Shown: piece by piece, positions 57,608-64,000 of the stretch
Position numbering within the stretch: the stretch's first letter is position 1
How the letters are laid out: each line of letters begins with the position of its first letter
Assembly: GCA_022573285.1 (NCBI GenBank)
Contig: JACZUF010000014.1
Location: 1-64,000 of the forward strand
Reading direction: 5' to 3'
Origin: Chloroflexota bacterium
GTDB taxonomy: Bacteria; Chloroflexota; Dehalococcoidia; Lucifugimonadales; UBA3495
Length of the DNA stretch: 64,000 bases
Program-made: the position numbers and the translations under genes
Notes under the pieces: generated by a model
What the model was told of the DNA's origin: nothing
The model's database searches: none
Seen by the model: the letters and a program-made list of their open reading frames with translations, nothing else

Positions 57608-57699
57608 AAACCGACTGCGGCCGTGGGGCCGCTCCACAACGAGCCGCGCGATCAAGTGAGCGCTCCACGGCGCGATGACCATCCGCAGGGCCCACAGCG

Positions 57700-57810
57700 C
57701 CACGTAGCGCTTCCGCCATCGTCACCAAGGGCCATCGGACCGTTGCCGTGGGCAAACATGTGGACGAGGCCTGCATGGCCGCGCTCTATCTGGAATCCGG
57801 CCATCGCCGA
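57700..57810 (+). pseudogene. Possible class II aldolase/adducin-family remnant
   Basis: Frame reads SAIVTKGHRTVAVGKHVDEACMAALYLESGHRRL, like the RGHGvvvVGkdveEA..A.yLE segment; no upstream catalytic region. Confidence 0.35.
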
Positions 57811-57848
57811 CTTGACGGGCGCGGAAGGGATTTAATCGAACAAAAACA

Positions 57849-57869
57849 GGGCTGGCAATTCGCCAGCCC
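57849..57869. terminator. Bidirectional rho-independent terminator
   Basis: GGGCTGGC-AATTC-GCCAGCCC with T-rich flanks on both strands. Confidence 0.75.
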
Positions 57870-57910
57870 CGTTTTCCGTTCTGCTCGGTCTCCTCTCTGG
57901 CCGAAGACGC

Positions 57911-58273
57911 TTAGAAACCCGCCGAAGACTCGGTGCGCATCTTACTGAAGCAATCACTGCAGTACACCGGCCGGTCGCCCCGGGGCCGGAAAGGCACCAT
58001 GGCGTCGTTGCCACACTCGGCGCAGTTAATCGGGTACATCTCTCTGGGTCCGTCCTGATACATCCCCCCAGACCTCTGCTCGGAGCGGCGCACTGCCCGG
58101 CAACTACGGCAGCGCTTGGGTTCGTTGCCGAACCCTCTGGCTTGGAAAAATTCCTGCTCCCCCGAGGTGAATATGAATTCTCCGCCACACTCCACGCAAG
58201 TAAGGGTCTTGTCTGACAATGCCACTGGTTGACCTCCTGGGTCCTCGCCCCCTAGTTTGGCTCCGCCGGTCAA
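57911..58273 (-). CDS. Double zinc-ribbon protein (CxxCG..F.FT.GEQEFFQARGF type)
   Basis: TLTCVECGGEFIFTSGEQEFFQARGFGNEPKRCRSCR and CAECGNDAMVPFRPRGDRPVYCSDCF; true start probably internal near VALSDKTL. Confidence 0.85.
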   Translation of the reverse strand: MTGGAKLGGEDPGGQPVALSDKTLTCVECGGEFIFTSGEQEFFQARGFGNEPKRCRSCRAVRRSEQRSGGMYQDGPREMYPINCAECGNDAMVPFRPRGDRPVYCSDCFSKMRTESSAGF

Positions 58274-58624
58274 CTGGCGCCGGTTGGAAACGATCCTCGT
58301 ATCCGAGAGTTTCTTGTACCCGCCCAGGCTGACCTTAGTTTTGCCTGGGGCACATTATACCCATTAAAATACCGGATGCAAGCGTAATTTCCGCCTATCT
58401 CCAAATACGTTGTTAAGGGTAATCCAGTATTGTGAATGCAGATAACAAACGAAATTCGTAATCATGATGGACGTTAATTTGTCACCATTATCCAGTATTT
58501 GGCCGTGTTCCCGTCCCGGCATGGCCGATATATCCTGATGGCCCTAACCCACCGATCGAAGGCGATGTTCCTGACTATGGTGAACACCAGGAATTTCTGT
58601 GGTTGGGCTGGGATAGGTGGTCCG

Positions 58625-59803
58625 CTAAGCCCCGTCTTCTGATGCGGTCCGGGGCGGCCGGTCTTCGTCCACCAGGAAACAGGACGACGCCTTGAAGACA
58701 GCCCACAACTGCTGTCCGGCCTGGATACCCATCTCCTCCAATGACGCCCCGGTAATGTGGCAGCGCAGGGTCTGCCCGCAGTCTAAAGTAACGGCATAAC
58801 CCGGTGGGCGGGGCTCGACCGAAATTACCTGCCCCCGAAGCCGGTTGCGGGCCGAAGAGCCGGATAGGTCTTCCTTGGCCAATATGATATCCGAAGCCCG
58901 GATGCCCACGGTGACGCGGTCGGGCTCACCGCTGGACTCCAAGCCTCCGGAGATGTGAGAGTCCAGGGGGACCTCCAAACGCAGACCCTGCCCAACGCAG
59001 GTCATGGTCCCATCCCTGGGGTTCCTTTCCTGGACCGTCAGATCGAATAGGTTCTCGACGCCCACCAACCGGGCCACCCGTCCCTGTCCCGGTTGCCCCA
59101 ACACCTCCAGCGGGTCCCCAGTGACCAGGACACGGCCTTGGTCGATGACCTGGACGGAGTCTCCCAGGGCCAATGCCTCCTCCCGGTCGTGGGTCACCAA
59201 CATCACCGGGACCGGGGACTGGGCCAACATCGCCCTGAGCTCACGGCGCAGGGTACGGCGCAGTTCGGCGTCCAATGACGCGAAGGGTTCGTCCAATAGC
59301 AGCATCGCCGGCCTGGACGCCAGGGCGCGGGCCAAGGCAACCCGCTGCTGCTGTCCTCCGGAAAGCTCCCAGGGGTAGCGGTCTTCCAGGCCACCCAACT
59401 GGAAGAGACCGGACAACTCCGAGACGCGTTCCCGGCCGGCGGGTGAGCCGCGGTCCTGAAGCCCAAAGGCGATATTGGCCGCCACTTTCAGATGGGGGAA
59501 CAGGTGGTATTGCTGGGTCAGATAGCCCAGCCGCCGTCGGTGGGTGGGGACCCAGACTCCATCGCTGCTGTCGTAGACGACCCGGCCGCCTACCTCCACG
59601 TGACCTCGCACCGGACGCAACAGTCCCGTGATGGCCCTGAGGGTGCTCGACTTGCCGGCGCCGGAGGGCCCGAACAGCACCAACACCTGTCCCGGCTCGA
59701 TCTCCCAATGGGTCTCCAGATGGAAGTTGCCCACCTGGCATTGGACCCAGCCATTGGCGGCCATTCCGCCGTTCTGCCGGCCCGTCACCGCCCCTGCTTT
59801 CAT
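58625..59803 (-). CDS. modC: Molybdate/tungstate ABC transporter ATP-binding protein with TOBE domain
   Basis: Start ATG at 59803 after AGGAG; LFGPSGAGKSSTLRAITGL, LSGGQQQRVALARALASRPAMLLLDEPFASLD, C-terminal TOBE. Confidence 0.9.
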   Translation of the reverse strand: MKAGAVTGRQNGGMAANGWVQCQVGNFHLETHWEIEPGQVLVLFGPSGAGKSSTLRAITGLLRPVRGHVEVGGRVVYDSSDGVWVPTHRRRLGYLTQQYHLFPHLKVAANIAFGLQDRGSPAGRERVSELSGLFQLGGLEDRYPWELSGGQQQRVALARALASRPAMLLLDEPFASLDAELRRTLRRELRAMLAQSPVPVMLVTHDREEALALGDSVQVIDQGRVLVTGDPLEVLGQPGQGRVARLVGVENLFDLTVQERNPRDGTMTCVGQGLRLEVPLDSHISGGLESSGEPDRVTVGIRASDIILAKEDLSGSSARNRLRGQVISVEPRPPGYAVTLDCGQTLRCHITGASLEEMGIQAGQQLWAVFKASSCFLVDEDRPPRTASEDGA

Positions 59804-59820
59804 TGTCGAATCTCCTAACA

Positions 59821-60651
59821 TCACCGCCCCTGCCACGGGCGCCGGGTGAGCAGTCCCAACACGGCCAGCATCAGGACCGAACCGGCCAACAGCATCACCG
59901 ACAGGGCCAGAGCGCTGTCCAGACTGGTCTCCATCTCCGTCATTATCGCCATTGGCATGGTCTGGGTCTCGCCAATCAGGTTTCCGGCGAACATCATAGT
60001 CGCCCCGAACTCGGAGAGCGCCCGCGCCCAAGCCAGGCCCAGACCAGTAAACATGGCGGGCCCGGCCAAAGGCAAGGTGATGCGAAAGAAGGTGCGCCAG
60101 GGCGACACTCCCAGGGTCTGCGCCACGTCTTCATAGTCCTTCGCCACCGATTGAAAGCCCAGTTTGGCGGACCGGATGAAGAAGGGCGAGGCCACGAAGA
60201 TCTGGGCGAAAACCACGGCCACGGTGGTGAAGGGGATGGTGATCCCCAAACCCTCCAGACCCGGGCCGATCAATCCGCTCCGGCCAAAGGCCATGAGCAT
60301 GGCCACCCCGGCCACCACCGGCGGCAAGACCAGGGGGAGTTCAACCAAACTGTCCACCACCCTGGCCCACAGGCTATCGCTCCGGGCCAGCAGGTAGGCG
60401 AAGGGCGTGCCCAGCAGCACCACCACCGCCATGCTGACGATGCTGGTGAACAAGGACAAACGCAGCGCCGTCAGGGCCACATCGCCGGTGACCGCATCCA
60501 GAAAATCGCTCTGCTGGGCAGCCCGGACGAGTAACGCAACCACCGGCAGGCCGATGAACAGCACGTATAAAACCGCGCCCCCTCCGCCCAATACCCCGGC
60601 GGGGTTGGCCGTGAGGCGGTTCACCGCATTCAGTCTCGCCAATTGGAACAT
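59821..60651 (-). CDS. modB: Molybdate ABC transporter permease
   Basis: ALRLSLFTSIVSMAVVVLLGTPFAYLLAR, DVAQTLGVSPWRTFFRITLPLAGPAMFTGLGLAWARALSEFGATMMFAGN. Confidence 0.93.
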   Translation of the reverse strand: MFQLARLNAVNRLTANPAGVLGGGGAVLYVLFIGLPVVALLVRAAQQSDFLDAVTGDVALTALRLSLFTSIVSMAVVVLLGTPFAYLLARSDSLWARVVDSLVELPLVLPPVVAGVAMLMAFGRSGLIGPGLEGLGITIPFTTVAVVFAQIFVASPFFIRSAKLGFQSVAKDYEDVAQTLGVSPWRTFFRITLPLAGPAMFTGLGLAWARALSEFGATMMFAGNLIGETQTMPMAIMTEMETSLDSALALSVMLLAGSVLMLAVLGLLTRRPWQGR

Positions 60652-60694
60652 CCTTTGTGCTGGGTCACGTTCGTCGTTGGCCTCATGATGAGAG

Positions 60695-61519
60695 TCACGG
60701 CGATCTGAACCCGTGTTCCTTCAGACGGCGTTGACCGGCTTCCGACAGGACGAATCGGACAAATTCCTGGGCCAACGCCGGCTCGGGCGCGTCCCGGAGC
60801 ACGGCAATAGGGTACTGGGCGCTCACATTGGCCGGTGTCGGGATGGGGATGACCCGGACGTCTCCTGACGCACGGGCTGCCGTAACATCGGTCTGGTAGA
60901 CGAACCCGGCATCGACCTCTCCCAGCGCAACCTTTTGGAGCACGTTCCGCACGTTGGGCTCCTCCGAAACCAGGTTGGCTAAAACGTCCTCCTCGAACTG
61001 GCTGCCCAGTCCCAAGGTGTCGTCCTGGGCCAGATTCCGTAGGGTCTGGCGGGAATACGAGCCTGCCGGGACACTGGAGTGGGCCAGGATCAACCGAACT
61101 CCGGGCCGTGCCAGGTCCGCCAAATCACGGACCAGGCCTTCCGGCATAGCGATTACCACCAGCGTGTTGGCGGCGAAATCAGCAGCCGGCCCCACGGTCA
61201 GCCCCGCCGCCGCCGCCCGGTCCATCTGCAGGTGGTCAGCTGAAGCGAAGACGTCGGCTTTGGCCCCGAATTCCAATTGGGACCGCAACCTCTGGCTGCC
61301 GCCAAAGTCCAACTTCACCTCGACGCCGGGATTTTCCGCTTCGAAGTCCCGGGCCACGTCCTTGAACGCCTCGGTCAACGACGATGCCGCAAGCACTCTC
61401 AGCGTCGCGCCGCTATCCCCACCGCAGGAGGCGGTCAAAAGCGCCAATGCGAGGAATAATATCTTTACCCGTCGTACCGGCAGGGCCAACTTAAGGGCTA
61501 AATTCGGTGATTTAGTCAT
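60695..61519 (-). CDS. modA: Molybdate ABC transporter substrate-binding protein
   Basis: LRVLAASSLTEAFKDVARDFEAENPGVEVKLDFGGSQRLRSQLEFGAKADVFASAD. Confidence 0.94.
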   Translation of the reverse strand: MTKSPNLALKLALPVRRVKILFLALALLTASCGGDSGATLRVLAASSLTEAFKDVARDFEAENPGVEVKLDFGGSQRLRSQLEFGAKADVFASADHLQMDRAAAAGLTVGPAADFAANTLVVIAMPEGLVRDLADLARPGVRLILAHSSVPAGSYSRQTLRNLAQDDTLGLGSQFEEDVLANLVSEEPNVRNVLQKVALGEVDAGFVYQTDVTAARASGDVRVIPIPTPANVSAQYPIAVLRDAPEPALAQEFVRFVLSEAGQRRLKEHGFRSP

Positions 61520-61539
61520 ATCTTGAGATTGGCCGATTG

Positions 61540-61580
61540 TAAAGTAAACTTGCTAAAGTATCAAGGTTAATGTACTTTTA
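61540..61580. promoter_or_regulatory. Putative operator region between modA and the divergent regulator
   Basis: TAAAGTA(A) 61540-61546, TAAAGTA 61554-61560 (14-nt phase), inverted TACTTTTA 61573-61580. Confidence 0.4.
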
Positions 61581-61584
61581 GGTC

Positions 61585-62727
61585 ATGCCCCGCAACAGCC
61601 ATACCCTTCAAAATAAACTGAAGCAGGCCCGCACCAAGGCTGGTCTCACTCAGGGCGAGTTGGCGGGGCAGACGCGCATCAGCCGTCAGGCCTACTCTTC
61701 ACTGGAATCCGGGAATGCCAACCCCTCCACCGAAGTTGCTTTGCGGTTGGCCCAAGCCCTGGGAAAAAGGGTCGAGTCGCTCTTTTATCTACCGGACCAA
61801 CCCTCGGTTGCTCTGGAAGCAGAGCTCGTCGCAGACTCCACCACTGGTTCCCGGTATAGCGCCACAGCCCAGCGGGCGCGTTTGTTCCGGGTGGGACAGA
61901 GACTGCTGGCCCGCCCTTTGGCCGGGCCGGATAACGCCCGCCACGCCGTGGTTGCCGCCGAAGGGTTGATCGTGTCCCAAGGAGGAGAAGGCCGGGTTAC
62001 GGTGCAGCCCTTCGACCATGAAGAAGTCGACTCGCCAACTCTGGCCATGCTGGGCTGCGACCCGGCGGTGGGCTTGCTGGAAACGGCCCTCCGCTCGAAG
62101 GGAGTGGCGCTCGTCGCCGGTGAAGAAAGCAGCCGCCAAGCGCTATTGGGCCTGGCCCGGGGCGAGGCTCACGTGGCCGGTTGTCACCTGCTGGACGAGG
62201 CCACCGGGACCTACAACAGTTCCTGGGTTCGGCAACTTGTGCCCTTTCCCTGCGAGTTGGTCACCTTCGCCTCCTGGCAGCAGGGCCTGATCGTCGCCTT
62301 AGGGAACCCAAAGCAGCTTCGAGGGGTGGCCGATCTGGCCAATCCGGGGGTCCGGCTGGTCAACCGCCAAACCGGTTCGGGAAGCAGAGCGCTCCTGGAC
62401 CGGGCCTTGGCCGGGGCCGGTGTTCCCACAGAGAGTGTGGACGGGTACGGACGGGAGGAATGGGGCCATCTCGCGGTGGCCGCTGTCGTGGCCTCGGGCA
62501 GCGCCGACGTGGGTATCGGGGTTAAAGCCGCCGCCGTTGCCATGGGCCTGGATTTCCTCCCCTTGGAGGAGGAGCGATACGACCTGGTGATCCCGGAACA
62601 CTTCATCAACGATGGGCCGGTCCAGGTGTTGTTGGACCTGCTCCGCCGTCCCGCGCTGCACCGCCGCGTGGAGAGTCTGGGCGGCTACGACGCCACCAAC
62701 ATGGGCATCCCAGCATCAACGGGTTAA
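61585..62727 (+). CDS. XRE-type HTH regulator fused to a periplasmic-binding-protein-like substrate domain
   Basis: LKQARTKAGLTQGELAGQTRISRQAYSSLESGNANPSTEVALRLAQAL; C-terminal LANPGVRLVNRQTGSGSRALLDRAL...HLAVAAVVASGSADVGIGVKAAA. Confidence 0.9.
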   Translation: MPRNSHTLQNKLKQARTKAGLTQGELAGQTRISRQAYSSLESGNANPSTEVALRLAQALGKRVESLFYLPDQPSVALEAELVADSTTGSRYSATAQRARLFRVGQRLLARPLAGPDNARHAVVAAEGLIVSQGGEGRVTVQPFDHEEVDSPTLAMLGCDPAVGLLETALRSKGVALVAGEESSRQALLGLARGEAHVAGCHLLDEATGTYNSSWVRQLVPFPCELVTFASWQQGLIVALGNPKQLRGVADLANPGVRLVNRQTGSGSRALLDRALAGAGVPTESVDGYGREEWGHLAVAAVVASGSADVGIGVKAAAVAMGLDFLPLEEERYDLVIPEHFINDGPVQVLLDLLRRPALHRRVESLGGYDATNMGIPASTG

Positions 62728-62882
62728 CCTCCCCCGCTTGACGCCGTCGTGGGCCTGGGTTGTAATGGGTCGGCCGGAGAGTGCGCCCGTAGACTTCCAC
62801 CCATGGACTTCCGTTGGAGTTTTACTGGCCGCCCCACCGGCCGACCGGCGGATGGTATCCGACCGCGAATTGGAGGTTAGCC

Positions 62883-63227
62883 ATGGCGATGGTACGATGT
62901 GTCACCGAGATGGGAATGGGCGTGGACGTCCACGGATTAGACTACACCAAAGCGGCCACCCGAGCGGTATTTGACGCCATTCATCACAGTAGTTTGGGAT
63001 TTCAGCGGATGCTGGGAAAGACCGCCGACGACATGACAGTCGATGTCACCATTGGCGTCTCCAAGCCGGACCAGGTGGACACCGCCGCCGTGGCCGCCAC
63101 ACTGCCCCATGGGACCGCCACCTGCAAGGCCGTTCTCGGCGGCCTGGAGATTCCCAGCGTGGACGGAAACGACGGGTTACTCATCGCCAACGCGGTCATC
63201 ATCGTCAGTTTCGACGACGGCAAATAG
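62883..63227 (+). CDS. Lin0512-family conserved hypothetical protein
   Basis: EMGMGVDVHGLDYTKAATRAVFDAIHHSSL...PHGTATCKAVLGGLEIPS; ATG at 62883. Confidence 0.75.
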   Translation: MAMVRCVTEMGMGVDVHGLDYTKAATRAVFDAIHHSSLGFQRMLGKTADDMTVDVTIGVSKPDQVDTAAVAATLPHGTATCKAVLGGLEIPSVDGNDGLLIANAVIIVSFDDGK

Positions 63228-63272
63228 CCCGCGCCAAGCACCATCTTCGAACCTGGTCGCCAAGCAATGAGA

Positions 63273-63297
63273 AAAGCCCAGGCAGAGCCTGGGCTTT
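63273..63297. terminator. Bidirectional terminator between convergent genes
   Basis: AAAGCCCAGGC-AGA-GCCTGGGCTTT perfect 11-bp stem. Confidence 0.88.
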
Positions 63298-63322
63298 CTT
63301 AGTTCGTCGGTTCGCGAGCGAG

Positions 63323-63523
63323 CTAGCTGCGGGTGGTCTTTGTGACGCCCAAGATGTTCAGCTTCATGTCTCCGGAATCCACTTTGTGGACGCCTTGGAG
63401 GTGTTCACTCATGTCTTTAACGACAGCGTCTTCCGTCTCGGCCTTGGCGACATAACGGCAACCCTTACCGGAAGCGTCCAGGGCTAGAGACAGCAGGGCG
63501 TTGCAACGTGCGAATTTAACCAT
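63323..63523 (-). CDS. Small DUF1059-like protein
   Basis: CRYVAKAETEDAVVKDMSEHLQGVH resembles the DUF1059 pattern. Confidence 0.55.
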   Translation of the reverse strand: MVKFARCNALLSLALDASGKGCRYVAKAETEDAVVKDMSEHLQGVHKVDSGDMKLNILGVTKTTRS

Positions 63524-63706
63524 CTTAATCTCCTCCCGTTTTTGGCCTGGTCAGAGAACCCGGCCCCAATCTGGCGATTTAGTAGCACAATTATTCGGCT
63601 TTCCGGGCATGTTGAAAACCGCGTTTCAAGCCAAGCCGCTTAACTACAACCGGCCCTAGTTTACTCGACTGAGCCCAACTCGTCCACAGGTCATTGCCTT
63701 GGTGAT

Positions 63707-64000
63707 TTATTGACCGCCGGATTTATCACGGGCCAGCCGGGCGATCTCCCATACCATTTCCGTCCGTCCGGCCCCGGTCAGCGTGATCCGCACCAGAGCG
63801 CGGCCTTGAACGAAGAACAGGGTCGAAGCTTCGTCTCCGTGCAATTGGTCGCCGATGACCCCCGAGTTGTCGTCAAACCCATCCACCGGCTGGGCCGTCA
63901 CGCCCTGGGCGGTCTGGTCCCGCTTGATCTCACCCAGGATGGTCAGGGCCAGATGCCCGGACTCAAAGAGCACCAGGCTCTCGAGGAGGGTGAAGTCAGG
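63707..64000 (-). CDS. C-terminal part of a hypothetical protein running off the window
   Basis: Open frame ending at 63707; upstream part beyond the window edge. Confidence 0.45.
   Translation of the reverse strand, partial: PDFTLLESLVLFESGHLALTILGEIKRDQTAQGVTAQPVDGFDDNSGVIGDQLHGDEASTLFFVQGRALVRITLTGAGRTEMVWEIARLARDKSGGQ

Overview
A 64-kb, mostly GC-rich bacterial chromosomal window. Gene content looks like a Chloroflexota/SAR202-type genome, but that is my inference and was not tested. About 55 CDSs are supportable from the sequence. Most are housekeeping or metabolic: fbp and a class I aldolase, aspS, an Lhr-type helicase, tRNA-Arg(TCG) and tRNA-His(GTG), a peptide-type ABC transporter without ATPases, metF, an MqnA-like protein plus a ubiD-ubiA-ubiX-ubiE block (futalosine-type menaquinone route), a three-subunit molybdenum hydroxylase, hisA/hisH, a PduO-type adenosyltransferase, cofE, dinB, TetR-MMPL, prfA-prmC, and modABC with a divergent HTH-PBP regulator. 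The strongest unannotated signal is a probable selenoprotein at 47401-48885. This is a thioredoxin-like/NHL-repeat protein whose active-site WTYC[C]INC motif carries an in-frame TGA in place of the catalytic Cys (UxxC). A perfect 8-bp hairpin begins 2 nt after the TGA, and there is a good Shine-Dalgarno upstream of the true ATG; the ORF track starts this gene too late. The second is a ~1.95-kb AT-richer segment (about 21001-22945) that carries a 13 x 75-bp perfectly in-frame repeat encoding a 25-residue (7+7+11) coiled coil and a recombinase-like tail. It lies between the two halves of a dispersed intergenic repeat whose uninterrupted copy is at 29141-29310. Several families of dispersed intergenic repeats, some gene remnants and unusual domain combinations are also reported.
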